A stretch of 64,000 nucleotides of DNA from Cycas panzhihuaensis (GCA_023213395.1 CM041465.1:151845741-151909740); one strand, 5' to 3'. Positions 46,681 to 58,559 are shown, numbered from the stretch's first letter. Numbers and translations: made by a program. The notes: generated from the letters alone by a model not told the origin.

Positions 46681-48060
46681 AGGATGGTCTACTTTTCAAA
46701 GGGAAGCAACTCTATATTCCGTCAAAAGGAGACAAGATCAAGTGGCTTAGAGAAACCCATACTTCTAAATTAGCTGGTCACTTTGGTATAGAGAAGACTT
46801 TAGCAAACTTGAGAAGATATGTTGTATGGCCAAAAATGTAAAATGATGTAAAAAAATATGTAAAAGGATGTGTAATGTGTAATACTTCTAAGCCTTCTTC
46901 TAGAAAATTAGGATTATATACACCACTTCCTATTCCCACTAGGCCTTGGGAAAGTATCTCCATTGATTTTTTAGAGGGACTTCCCATGACTAGGAAGGGA
47001 TATGATTATCTCTTTATTGTTGTAGATAGGTTTAGTAAAATGATATGTCTAATACCTTGTAAGAAGACAATCACAGGTACGGGAGCAGCTAAATTATTCT
47101 TCGAGCATGTATGGAAGAATTTTGGCTTGCCTTCTTCCATCATTTCAGATCGGGACACTTGATTCCTTTCATCATTTTGGAAGTCACTATGGGAGATGAT
47201 GGATACCAAATTAAAGAGGAGTACAGGTTTCCATCCTTAAACAGATGGACAAATCGAAGTAGTGAACAGAACTTTAGTACATCTATTGAGGGGATACAAT
47301 TCCAAGCATCCAAAGACTTGGGATGAATCATTGGCTTTTCTATAATTTACTTTTAATAGAGCAATGTATGCATCACACTCTAAAGCACCTTTTAAAGTTT
47401 GTTTGGGATACTTACCTCAAAGTTCATTTGACTTAGAGTTTTCCATGCAAGCTAAGGAAGGATCTGTCAAAGAGAAGGAGGAGCATGACAAGGCTTTAAG
47501 ATACTTGGAGAAGATCTAGAGAGTCCAAAAAGAAGTACATGATAAACTTCTAAGGACTCAACAAAAGTACAAGGAAAGACATGACAAGCATAGGCAAGAG
47601 TATACTTTTTAAGAAGGAGATTTAGTATGGTTATACTTGAGCAAGGAGAGGTTAAAAGGAGAAGGCAAGAAACTCAAACCTATAAGGTATGGACCATTCA
47701 AGATTTTGAGAAAAGTAGGTGGCAATGCTTTCCAACTTGATCTTCCACCTTATATGCAAATATATTCAGTAGTAAATGCTGAATACTTAAAACTTTTTGA
47801 GCCCTCCATGCTAGATGAGGAACAGGACCAGTTCACTTTACCTTCAGTTGATGATTTATATTTGGAAAGTGAGGAGCCTCTCAAGGAAGATTGTATCTTA
47901 GAGAGAAAATATACCAAAACAAGACATAAGACACATGAATCTTTCAGGATTGGAGTAGCAGGGTAATTGCCTAGTAAGTCCAAGTGGTTTATTAGGCAAC
48001 AAGGAGAACAACACTTCCCCCATCTCCAATTCTAAGCCAAACAGGAGTTGGCTATTTTCC
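46681..48060 (+). pseudogene. Gyp-B integrase and C-terminal tail
   Basis: The layout is the same as Gyp-A: GHFGIEKTL, CVMCNTSKPSS, SISIDFLEGLP (first Asp), ISDRDT (second Asp), GQIEVVNRTL (Glu). Stops at 46838, 47160, 47237, 47341 and 47611 are all sense codons in Gyp-A, each by one C-to-T change. A stop at about 47518 is shared by both copies. The open C-terminal frame 47637-47966 holds RYGPFKILRKVGGNAFQLDL. The enzyme would join cDNA to host DNA. Confidence 0.9.
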
Positions 48061-48076
48061 AAGGAAGGGGGAGCCA
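48060..48076 (+). promoter_or_regulatory. Gyp-B polypurine tract
   Basis: caaggaagggggagcca is adjacent to the 3' LTR. Confidence 0.85.
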
Positions 48077-49114
48077 TGATCCAGGAGGATCTACCATATG
48101 TTTATAGGATGCAGAAAATTCTAGGCATTGGTATAACCAAAAGAGATATGGCTAAATGGTATCAAAATTATATGAAATTTTGTGTAAAGGAAGAAGACAC
48201 ATCCTAAAAGATGTGTACAAAATGTGGGGTTCAGAAAATATCATTTAGTTAGAGTTCAAGCCTTGTTTTTGCATAAAATTAATCCCACAACTAGCAGAAA
48301 AAATAGAAAATATATATTATTATTATATGTATAGAAATATAGCCCAATGACATCCAAATGAGCTACAATTTTCAGGAAGTGGAGGAGACATGCGTTCCTA
48401 TATGTGTACCAAATTTGAGATGAATTGGAGTTCGCTAAGTTTAGTTACAAGCTACAACTTTTAAGAATTGCATAAAGGCCACTTGGATAGCAGAAAAATA
48501 GCAAATACATATTATTATTAAATGAATAAAAATGTAGCCAAATGACATCCAAATGAGCTAAAATTTTGAGGAATTGGAGGGGAAATGCTTTCCTATATGT
48601 GTACCAAATTTAAGCCAAGATCTATTACAAGCTACAACTTTTTAAGAATTGCATGAAGGCCACTTGGACAACATGCATTCTGGTGGTTAGTGGTTATACT
48701 TGCATGATTGCCACTTGTTAAACATGAAATTTTGGTTTCTTTCTATAAATTGAGCCCTACTACAGGTTGGAGAGGTGGTTCTTGGAGACTTGACTTGGGA
48801 AGCATCCTTGGAGAAGCATTTTGGGGGGTTGGAGTCCCCCCTTATGGTATAATTGTATAATTTATTCCTTGTAATTTTACCATTCTTTTGCTAGTTGATT
48901 TCTCCACCATTAAATGGAGATTTTCATAGTTTAATAAAAGTACTACTCCTCATACTTTTGGATCAATGTCAAGAATAAATGATTTGGTGTAGAATTTCCT
49001 TTCATAAGCTCATTGTTATTTTGATGTTATTGAGCTTTCTACACTAACTCCCAGGATCTCAAGGAGAAAAGGTTGATAATTGACTTATTCACCAACTAAT
49101 CTCTTTTGGGATCA
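48077..49114 (+). repeat. Gyp-B 3' LTR
   Basis: It starts TGATCCAGGAGG and ends GGGATCA, followed by the aatac duplication. Confidence 0.94.
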
Positions 49115-49321
49115 AATACTTATGACAAATATTAACCTAATGCAACATGGATATGAGAAGTACTAGGATAAAAATTAACTACTAATACTTGTGACAAATA
49201 TTAACTTGATGTAGTAGGAATATGAGAAGCACTATGATAAAAATTTGTCACTAATACTTGTGGAAAATATTAACCTAACGTAGCAAGAATATGAGAATTA
49301 TTATGATTGTAATTACACTAT
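49115..49321 (-). repeat. Three-unit tandem repeat of 69 bp in Cop-2 leader
   Basis: Units start at aatactt, 49115, 49184 and 49253, exactly 69 bp apart. Cop-1 has two units at 544-679. The Gyp-B insertion lies at the edge of the first unit. Confidence 0.75.
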
Positions 49322-49485
49322 GGATCACTTTCTATAAATAAGTAAATGATCAATGTACAAGATTGTAGACCAATAAAGATGTTGATATCATTGGGTGTAC
49401 ACAACTTGAAACTCAAATGCAGGATGCATAATCAACCAAATAACCTCTAATATATGTCCAACATACAGTTGAGGTTGTTGAAAGG

Positions 49486-49665
49486 ATGCCTAAGCTTCTA
49501 GTAGAGATACCCAAAATTGTGCTTGTTGATGAAATCCAAGTCACAACGAAGCCCAAGTACTCCCAATCCTCACCAAGTTCACCAATGAGTAGCTATATAC
49601 CTCCTCTAAAGAGTGGTACGTGCATACCTATGGCTATGATGTATATTAGATTGGGTATATTTTAA
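49486..49665 (+). pseudogene. Antisense protein-like fragment in Cop-2 leader
   Basis: A 59-codon open frame from ATG 49486 to TAA 49663, antisense to Cop-2. It opens MPKLLVEIPKIVLVDEIQV and contains SQSSPSSPMSSYIPPLKSG. It matches the Cop-1 frame at 188-382 and has no internal stop. I do not recognise the protein. It could be a captured host gene end with its 3' UTR beyond, or a chance open frame. Confidence 0.35.
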
Positions 49666-51013
49666 TCTTGTATTTAAAGTTTTAGTTTTCTTAGTTGGTT
49701 ATCAGGATGATCACTAATTGAGACACAATGGTATGCTAACCAAACCTCACCAATATTCTGGTTCAATCTAGTCCTAACTTGAAACCCACACCTCCTTTAT
49801 GATACAACATTCTACAAACCAAGGTATCTCAACCTTGGCGAGTATGTGAACAAGACAAGATGGCAGAAAATAATGTATGTGATATGTTCCTTTTAGGGAG
49901 AGTAAAAGGATTATCGAATTTGCATTAAATGTACATATAATTGAAAACAGAATGCTTATTTGGAGTGATTACTTGGAGTGTCTTTATAGTGCTTGCTTGA
50001 AGTGATTTTAGAGCGTTGAAATGTAATGCTGATAAATGAGTGAGGACACTAGATATTATTTTGATTTAGGTGTTTTTTTTTTTTACTCACTTTTATAATG
50101 GGCTTTTAAGCCTTATAAAAAGAAGGAAGAAAACTTCTTCACTTTTGTTTTTAATACAAAAAAAAGTAGTCTTCACTAAATCAGCAATAACTTTCTTCTA
50201 TGATAACAAAATTGAGTCTCAATTTTTGTGCTACAAACTAAACTTAGAGCTTCATCTTTAGGAAGTAGAATCAGGTCCAAATAAGTTCTGAAAAAAATTT
50301 GGCAGTCTTCTAAATTTAGGAGAATATATTTTTCTAAAATTCTTACTAAAAATAACTACTATTTACTGAAAAAATAATAACTTTCTCATACCACATCAAA
50401 ATTAGGTACCAATTTTTGTGCTGGAAAGTAGACTCAGAGCCTCATGTTTGAAAATTAGAATCAGTTCAATTGGACCTCTATAGAAGATTTTACAGACCTA
50501 TGAATTTTAGTAGGCAAATTTTATTTCTATAAAAATTTCAGCTTGCTAATATCTCATTAACACATGATACCATATGAAATTTCTATCATTTTTTTATCAC
50601 TAGGATCCCAATATAGGCAAGGTGAGAGCATACAATAATGAATATTTTAAATGGCTCTAAATTCTTTAAAAATAATTAGTAGAACCTCCCCTTACAATCA
50701 TTCTTCTAAAAGATGAAAAATTTTTGACAGCATTTCCCCTTATTAAATGGATAAAAAGAGGGAAAAGAAAAGAAGAATAAGATAGCATACATGGCCACCA
50801 AAGGATTAGAATCTTTGGGCCTTACAACTCCTTATATTATGCTTCCAAACCTATAAAAGAGAAAGGGAAAGCAAATAATACAAAATATGCTATGATAAAA
50901 ACTTGAAAATATTTCTAAATCCTCTTTTACAATCTTCTTCACTATATGGATTATGGGGGAGAAGGATGTGATGGCTCTATTGCAAGTGCAAGTGAGGAAT
51001 ATGAAGGAAGCAA
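49666..51013 (-). other. Cop-2 leader, remainder
   Basis: No sense ORF is supported. The first part (to 49870) matches 1-187 of Cop-1. A loose tandem repeat with a period of 190 bp begins aataacttt at 50186 and 50376. The rest corresponds to the off-window part of the Cop-1 leader. Confidence 0.65.
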
Positions 51014-51025
51014 GCTCTGATACCA
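51014..51025 (-). promoter_or_regulatory. Cop-2 primer-binding site (initiator Met tRNA)
   Basis: The plus strand reads gctctgatacca, so the minus strand is a perfect tggtatcagagc two bases inside the 5' LTR. Confidence 0.92.
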
Positions 51026-51027
51026 TA

Positions 51028-51316
51028 TGAAAAGAGTGGATCTATCCTTCATATCCATGCACTAAACACAAAGGCAAACATAGGAGTAAGAGAGACATGA
51101 GACCAAGAGAGTAGCTCTCACAAAATGGGGAGGTAAGAATGAGCCTCCTCCATTGAGCTTTTACTTTTATATTGAGAGAGGGAGCATTATAGTTAGGTGA
51201 AATAAAATTATATATAATACACATGAAAGTGTATTTCACTTAAGTGATCTAATTTAAAGTTTATCTTTTAGAAATAATAAACTAATATAATGATCTTGTG
51301 ACATTAACCCTTTTCA
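51028..51316 (-). repeat. Cop-2 5' LTR
   Basis: It starts TGAAAAGAGTGG and ends CCCTTTTCA on the plus strand. It is shorter than the 3' LTR by 9 bp. Confidence 0.92.
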
Positions 51317-54300
51317 TTTAGGAGGAGGGGGGACTTATTACCTAAGTTTAGGTGGTAAAACTTTTATTTATAATATATTATATTGATCAAAATTTTTGTA
51401 CATTATATGCATTACCATTTTTACCTCTTCACTTGGATGAATAGTGATTCGATTCATTCTAATTATATTTATCTTTATGCATCAAATCTAATTGACTTTG
51501 TCTTTTATCGTTTGATATTTATCTCAATGATTAGCTTGAAATGTTCTTCATTTGAGCTTTATTTGACATGCAACAATCATGACAATAATGGCATATTCAT
51601 CTCCTTCTATGGGTGTTTGCTTTGCAATGGTATAAGTGTTCTCTTTCATGGAATTGATAAGGTCAATATGAGTATTGGTTATACAATGGTATCTAACCAA
51701 TATAGTGTTAGATGAGAACTGAAGTGAATACCTTCTTCTCTAAGGAATCCATCCCTCTACTTTGAATTTGAAAACCTTCATATTATCTACATTAAAACCC
51801 CCCTTACTCTATGTTTATAGACTTGAAGGTGTTAGGTTGGGCAACCTCTAATAAGAGTTATTGGATAAACTATTCTATAATAATCTGTAGTGTCACCACA
51901 AAATTCTCGTTGACTATAATGCAAGTGCCTTACCTCACTTAGTGTTCTCCCTACTTGCCTTCCACATTGCTCTATTGATATATTTCTACCTAGTTTAATT
52001 AATAATAATGATCATAATAATATCCATAGTACCACCACTATATTCTTCACATTAGCACATGCCATGGTTGTCTTAGTCACAGAGGTGACCTTCTAAACAA
52101 ATTTGTTTTGTGCATTAAAACCTATAAAGACTAATTCTAATACTTATAATTGAAGCATACCCTTACAAAGTAGGTATTGATGGAAGATTGTATATTTTTC
52201 ATAAACTCATAAACCACTAACACGAGCATCCCCTTTTTTAATTCATTTTTTTTTTTCACATTACATAAACTTCATAGCCTATCAAATCTAAACCTATAAT
52301 AGAACTGCCAAAATTTTAAACTCAAAACAACACCCATTGATTATTGACAAATATAAATTGCATAATTACACATATCACTAATTGTGAAATTAATCCATAA
52401 CCTATAATAGTGCCTTGCTCTAATACCAAAATAAAGTTAGATCATAAAAATTGGAACCAAATTAACACAATAAACATGGGGTTTTCAGGTAGAATTAGTC
52501 TACCCTTAAACTTAATTAGCATTCATTAAGAACCCATACACAGTAATATAAAACACAATATCATACAAGTAAATATACAAGTAAGATTATTAATGGTCAA
52601 TAAATGAATCTATAAGTTCCCTAACATATCTCACAAATCCATTTAGGACTTTGTAACCCATAGTGACTCACCTACCCAATTTTATCCATATATGAATATT
52701 AATCTAACAACTATAAGATTCATAAATACTTTTTTTTATATTTGTAAGGCCTCCTCATGACCTAACATACTCTAGTTTATTAGTAGTACTAGAAAATGTT
52801 ATGATTCTCCTCCCTTACCTATGGATTTTCACTAGGCTTCATTTGATACTCACCCTCTTAATAGAGTACTTAAGTGTTATAATACTTTATCCTCTTACAA
52901 CTCAAAACTATAAGTACTCATTAGTAAAATCCTTATGATTACAAAAGTTATCCCTCTAAAAGAATCTTTCATTGCTTTACCTAAGTTCTTTATACTTCTC
53001 TCTATGTCAATCCTCTGGATCTGGCCCCTTAAGATGACTATAGTCACAAAATTTGATGATCGTGATTATGGCTTTGGATTTATCATAGTTGACTTACCAT
53101 AGTTGGCATTGAGGATTTTGGTCATTGATCCAAAATTTTTAGGATCTATTTATGATAGTTAATCTAATTATTATTATATTAATGATTATGATTATGCCTC
53201 TAGATCTTTCACATCTTGTCATCTTTAATAGCTCACATTTTGTGTTCCTTTCTTCTACAAATTCATGGTTGAACACTTTTGAAATGTAATATAAAAGCAT
53301 ACTTGTAACAGAGACTCTATGTTTGTGAATTGCCTCATTCTTTATTGAATCTCTTCTAATCAGTAATTTTGAACTTACATGAAGTATTAGAGTTTTAGAT
53401 ATTAGTAAGGAATTTAAAATAAAGGGAAAGAGAAATGCCCCATCACTTAAACATTATCCTTTTATCCCCTTTTGTTATTTTTTTATTTTCATATTTTAAT
53501 GATATAAGATTATGATTTCTTATTGTTATGAATATTTTCAATAATTTATGAAGTTGTGAAGTCTGTTATTGAGCTCTACTACTTAAATATTTCTTTTCTT
53601 ACTTCGTCAAACTTCATTACATAAGGCCTTGTAGTTTATTTTCTGTATTGCTCCTTTCATTCTTTGATAAAATTGTGAAGCTTAAAGCCTTAGGGTTCAT
53701 CACTTTCATTTCTTTTTCTCTTTATCAATATTGCAAAATCATTGCTAATATTTAAATATCTAAAGACAATAAAGTTGTAAATCTATCCAAAAGTATAAAA
53801 GTGGGAAATGTGACTATTGTGAACCTTATTGCTTTTTTTTCTATATTTTTGTGACATAAGGTTTCATAATAAATCTATAATATTACTAATCAATGATTCT
53901 ATAAAATTATAAAATATAACTATTTTGAAGCTTTTAAGGATCTTTACTAAGTCACAAGCTATTGCCATAGCTCATAACTATCAAATCTCATACAAATGAC
54001 TTATCATGCTTTCTAATTTTTGATACTTCATCTTGTCAAACAGCATCATGTAAAGAAGCCTAAATTAATAATAAATAAGTTGTTAAAGAAAAATAGGGTA
54101 GGGCAATACTTATTTAGGAACTTTATGCAAAAAATCATAGGTTCTTCATAACTACATGCAAAAGAACTTGATGTTATGATTCTACCCTATTTTTGCTACT
54201 TTAAGTATTTTAAGGCCATTACTGGGGATTCATTTTATATTGAGTCCTATAAAATTATCCTTAATCCTCTATATGTGAACTATTTGAGATTTGGATTAAT

Positions 54301-54530
54301 AGTTTATTCTTTACTTACCCTAAAAGGGGATCAAAACTAGTCTTACAATAGGTTATGAAAAGTAGTACAAAACAAAATTACATTGAAACTTTTTGTTAAA
54401 TGCTTTTATCTATAAAACAAATTATTAGTAAAACTATCCACAATTTTATAGGACGTATTGTCAATGTCTCACTCACATAAATGTCTAAGGTACTAACTAT
54501 TGATTAGAATGAGCATTACATCTCCCTCTA
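51317..54530. other. AT-rich stretch, mostly unassigned
   Basis: No retroelement domain is visible. A 110-codon plus-strand ORF (51383-51715) has a protein-like sequence but no motif I recognise, in AT-rich DNA where ORFs of this size occur by chance. A primer-site-like string is noted separately. Part may be Cop-4 leader and 5' LTR, and the right part may be the 3' region of Gyp-D. Confidence 0.5.
52417..52428 (-). promoter_or_regulatory. Possible primer-binding site, perhaps of Cop-4
   Basis: gctctaatacca on the plus strand is an 11 of 12 match to the complement of the initiator-Met site. It is on the strand and side expected for the 5' end of Cop-4, about 1.1 kb before its next known piece once Cop-2 is removed. 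No LTR boundary was confirmed. Confidence 0.3.
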
Positions 54531-54539
54531 AAGACCTTA

Positions 54540-55560
54540 TCTTGAAAGCATTATTGCTAATTATTTTAGTACTTTCCACTGGATTAAGCCACAACTAATT
54601 TAATTTTTTTTGTATGTGATTAATTTCTCCCTCAACTTATCATAAATTAACACCATATCACCTACCATAAAATCCTTTTCAATATTTATTTTGTCAAAGT
54701 ATTGCTTGGTATTTGTTGATGCTCTTGAAGCTTTTCCTTTTCTTCTCCTCTCCTTTCTTCCAATCCTAAAAGATCTCATAATATCTTACCAACTAATGAT
54801 TAATCCTCCTTATCTTATTTGATAAGTTTTAATGCTCTTAATGAGAGGTGATTTAGCAAGATTACTTTCTTGCCATAGACCAATAGATATGGTGAATACC
54901 CAATTGCTTATTTACTAATAATTTTGTTTGACCATAAATTTTGATAAAGCTTTAGGTGCTAGTCAGTTAGGTTCTACTTGATAATTCTTTTGAAGACCTT
55001 AATTAGGCTCTTATTAGTAGCATTTCCCTAAGGATAATAATTTGATGAGGGATTTATAAAGAAACTATACTTCTTACAATATTTTATAATTTTAGAAAAC
55101 ACAAGTGTATACCCATTATCTGATAATAATCGAGATGGAAGAGCAAATCTAAGTATGATAGTTTGTTTTAGGAACTCAATCACCACAACATATGTGGATT
55201 TTGTAGGTGCCATCACTTTGAGCTATCTTATGAAACAAGATACATCTATTAGTATAAAAATATATCCCTTTCTAGAAGGTGGATTAATAGGTTTGATAAA
55301 ATCTAATCCCTACTACTTGAAAGGTTGAGTGATAAAGACTAGTTATAAAGGCATAACAACCAATTTTTTTTCCCTTTTAAACTTGTAATAGGCTAAGTAG
55401 CTCTTAGCCTTTTAAAAACATCTATGGTTACCATGAAAGGTGGTAACACAAAGATGTGAAGGGAGATTTTATAAAAGTGAAGGCTATTCAAGAATGACCC
55501 ACACCTAAATGTATCACTAAACTTAGAGGATTCTGAGGCTTGATAAGATGGTATTAGTGT
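54540..55560 (-). pseudogene. Gyp-D: Ty3/gypsy integrase remnant
   Basis: On the minus strand it reads PINPPSRKGYIFILI, then in 55216-55028 KSTYVVVIEFLKQTI and ALPSRLLSDNGYTLVF, where the second catalytic Asp (SDNG) remains. Further on come AIGYSPYLLVYGKK and, near 54680-54610, DFMVGDMVLIYDKLRE, the C-terminal GD-VL motif. The first Asp appears as LDFIKP. No LTR was found. Its upstream end stops where plus-strand Gyp-C begins, so one element truncated the other. Confidence 0.8.
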
Positions 55561-55619
55561 TTCATCAGGTACTATATATAGAAGGAAACCACTTAAATGA
55601 AATTGTTGAAGAAAAAATC

Positions 55620-55953
55620 ATTACATTAAGATGTTAAGGTTCATGAATACCTCAAGAAACTTAAATAGTCTATGACCAACTTATCTATATAGGTATCACC
55701 ATATTTATCTAAGCACTTCACCTTGAAATACAATGCTTTTGGGAGTGGAATTAGAATGGTCCTAATACAAGAAGGAAGGTTGATTATATTTAAAAGGAGA
55801 ATGTTGATAAATAAATAATAATACAAATAATAAGTAAGAGATAGAAATTATTCATGCTTTAATGAAATTGTGGTGGCATATGCTTAGTAGTCATTTTATA
55901 ACTAAGATATATCATAATAGCTTATGGTATCTCCTAAAGTAGGAGTTGTTATT
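55620..55953 (+). pseudogene. Gyp-C RNase H, left part
   Basis: Plus-strand residues FGSGIRMVLIQEGRLIIFKR and IIHALMKLWWHMLSSHFITK match gypsy RNase H, with a frameshift and stops between them. It ends YHNSLWYLLK at the Cop-5 insertion and resumes at 63035. The 61-codon minus-strand ORF at 55641-55826 is a shadow of it. The DASG Asp reads NAFG. Confidence 0.82.
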
Positions 55954-56139
55954 TGTTATGGATCAGTTTTCATTCAATGGCTATAGATATACATCAATAT
56001 TTTCATAATAAAACCATAGATCTGCAATGTAAATTAACATAGGTACACCATATTGATAGGTGGGAGAACCCCCTAATAGGGATTAAAAAATCACCTCCAA
56101 AATATTATATAACACACACACACACACACACACACATAC

Positions 56140-56176
<37 letters not shown>

Positions 56177-56457
56177 TTTGAATATACATTATAGTGACAA
56201 TGGTGAGGATCTCATCCTCCCTTTGGTCTGATATAAGGTGTCCTATTTTTGATAGTACAACTTGGTCAACCTTACTTACCCATCCTTCTTAACTTCAAAA
56301 TTTTAGGAGAAAAGGCTATTAAGAAGATAGGGGTTTGTTGAAATGGGTAGTTGTCCATTTCAATGAACTATACAATTAATTAATATATAATAATATTATG
56401 AAAGGAACCTTATTAAAATATAGCATTAATATATGAAAAGATAACATTATTCTAATA
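55954..56457 (-). repeat. Cop-5 3' LTR
   Basis: It starts TGTTATGGATCAG and ends TTCTAATA (partner TTCTAACA). It includes an AC run (56112-56135) and an AT run (56144-56172) where the other LTR has AT only. Confidence 0.9.
56112..56172. repeat. Microsatellite (AC)n then (AT)n
   Basis: About 12 AC units and 14 AT units inside the Cop-5 3' LTR. Confidence 0.95.
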
Positions 56458-56539
56458 TACCCTTTTAATGTTATCTTTTATATAATAGATGATATAGGAG
56501 ATAAAAGGAAAGAAGAAGAAAAAGACTTTAGTACGGTGA

Positions 56540-58150
56540 TCCTTCTTTAATGAAGACTTCTTTAATCTTCAATAATTCTCAAAGTTTAACAAACTTTGCT
56601 TCTGTCAATGGCTTTGTAAGAATATCTGCAATCTATAAATCTGTAGGATAATAAAATAGATTAATAGTATTATCATTTATGAGATTACATATAAAATATT
56701 AATGCAATTTAATGTGTTTTATCCTAACATGTATGATAGGATTAGTAGCAATAGATATTGCACCTTGATTATTAACATTAGTTTTAATAAAAGAGTTGGG
56801 AAATAAACCAAGTTCACTTAATAAAGATTTAATCAAAAGTGCTTCTTTACTTACTTATACTAATTCTTGATATCTAGCTTCTATTGTAGGTAAAGCTAAT
56901 GTTTTTATTTTCTTATTGGACCATGTTATTGGTGAGGAATCAAGGAAGAAGATGTAACTAGCAGTAGATTTTCTATCATTAGAATCTCATGCCCAATTAA
57001 TATCCTATCAATTTTAGGTTAGTATTATAGAAGTTATATGTTAGACCATGATAAATTATACCTTAAAGATATCTTAAAATTTATTTTATTACTTTCCAAT
57101 GAGATTCATGAGACTTTTGCATGTTCTAGAACATAAAGTAATAGCATAGGAGATATCTGGATGGGTATGGGTTAAGTAAACTAGATTACATATCACTTGA
57201 TAATATAAGATAGGATTATAAGGTGGGGATGAATAATTAGTTGTTAATTTTATACCTAATTATAGAGGTATAGGTGTTGGCTTGACATTATCTATATTAA
57301 ACCTTATTATTAGGTCAATAATATACTTAGGTTGAGAAATAGTAATTTTTAACTTTGATTGACAAATTTGCAAGCCTAAAAAGTAATGTAATAGACCTAA
57401 GTCTGTCATTTCAAATTTATTGATCAGAATTAATTTTAGCTGAAGAATATATGAAAGTAAAGAACTAGTTATTATAATATCATCCACATAAAGAATTAAA
57501 ATGGTGATATTATCATCTTATCTTTAAAAATAGAGATTATGATCACTAATACACTTAGTGTATCCATTCTATAAAATATAATCAACAATTTTGGTATACC
57601 AAGCTTGAGGAGCTTATTTTAGGCTATATAAATATTTTTGTAATTTGCCGACAAGATTAGGGTTGCTAACAAAACTAGGAGGTTATTTCATATAAATTTC
57701 TTCCTTAAGATCTCCATTTAGAAATGCACTTTTCATATTTATATGATAAATCTGCTATCTAAATTTGGTTGTTAAAGCAATAATGGTTTTAATTATGTTT
57801 ATCTTGGCTATAGGAGCAAAGGTTTTGGTATACTTAATACCGTCAACTTATGAAAAACTTTTGCTACTAAACAAGCTTTATGTTTTTCAACTACTCCTTC
57901 TAAGTTATACTTGGTTTGATAAACCTATTTACAGTCTACTAATTTTTTTCTATGAGGTAAAGAATCTAGATCCTAAGTTAAGTTCTTTTTAAGAGTATCA
58001 ATTTCAACTTGCATGGCTTGTTACCGTGTTGGATTGATACTTACTTCTTTAAATATTTTAGGATCATCACTAGCTATGACTTTGGTCATTAGGGAAAAAA
58101 TAGCTTGAAGCTTCTAGGAATGGGTTCTTCTAGTATCTTAGGGATTGCAA
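56540..58150 (-). pseudogene. Cop-5 reverse transcriptase and RNase H (broken)
   Basis: The minus-strand frame 57487-57260 opens MDDIIITSSLLSYIL, the YxDD catalytic block with both Asp residues, and continues GLLHYFLGLQICQSKLKITI, a copia signature. Upstream RT blocks lie at 58100-57500 in several frames. RNase H ends at about 56640-56560 with IADILTKPLTEAKFVKL. The plus-strand 75-codon ORF at 57765-57992 is a shadow. The order integrase-RT-RNase H confirms copia. Confidence 0.82.
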
Positions 58151-58559
58151 ACATTAGAACCAACATCAAAAAGAGTTATCTAAGCCTGAACAAGTTATTT
58201 ACTATCATTAATAGGGTGTTTAGAAGAAGTAGATTAACTAGTCGTAGATGGGTCTGAGGTAGTAGGTTCGATTAAGATCTAAGTTTGGACTTGAGTGGAT
58301 AAAGATTCAATTGCTTTAGGGTTAGATTATTTTTTGGAGGGGTCAACTAAGTAACTATTAGTTAACAGGTTTTCAACAAGAAGTTCAATATAAGAAGTGT
58401 TTAATGAAGATCCTTCTGCATTCAATATAACATCATATAAGATTGAAATCTTATGCATGATTAGGTTACAAAGTTAGTAAGCTTTGCTTTCTTTATTATA
58501 ATTAATAAAGATAAACTTAGAACTTTTAGGGTCAAGTTTTAATTATTTTTCTTTGGGAA

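Larger units (their letters stand above)
42396..49114 (+). mobile_element. Gyp-B: Ty3/gypsy element, nearly full length
   Basis: LTRs of 1044 and 1038 bp with TG...CA ends are flanked by a perfect duplication aatac (42391-42395 and 49115-49119). All gypsy domains are present in order: gag with zinc knuckle, protease, RT, RNase H, integrase. It is the full-length relative of Gyp-A and sits in the Cop-2 leader; the empty site is visible in Cop-1 at about 675-680. It has a lost gag start, a one-base deletion and at least a dozen stops. Confidence 0.96.
36991..51316 (-). mobile_element. Cop-2: Ty1/copia element split by Gyp-B
   Basis: LTRs at both ends (298 and 289 bp) are flanked by attag (36986-36990) and tttag (51317-51321), four of five bases alike. 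Minus-strand order is 5' LTR, initiator-Met primer site, leader of about 2 kb, gag, protease, integrase, RT, RNase H, 3' UTR hairpins, purine tract, 3' LTR. Without Gyp-B it is about 7.6 kb. It is the same family as Cop-1 and lies in opposite orientation. Genes carry many stops. Confidence 0.93.
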
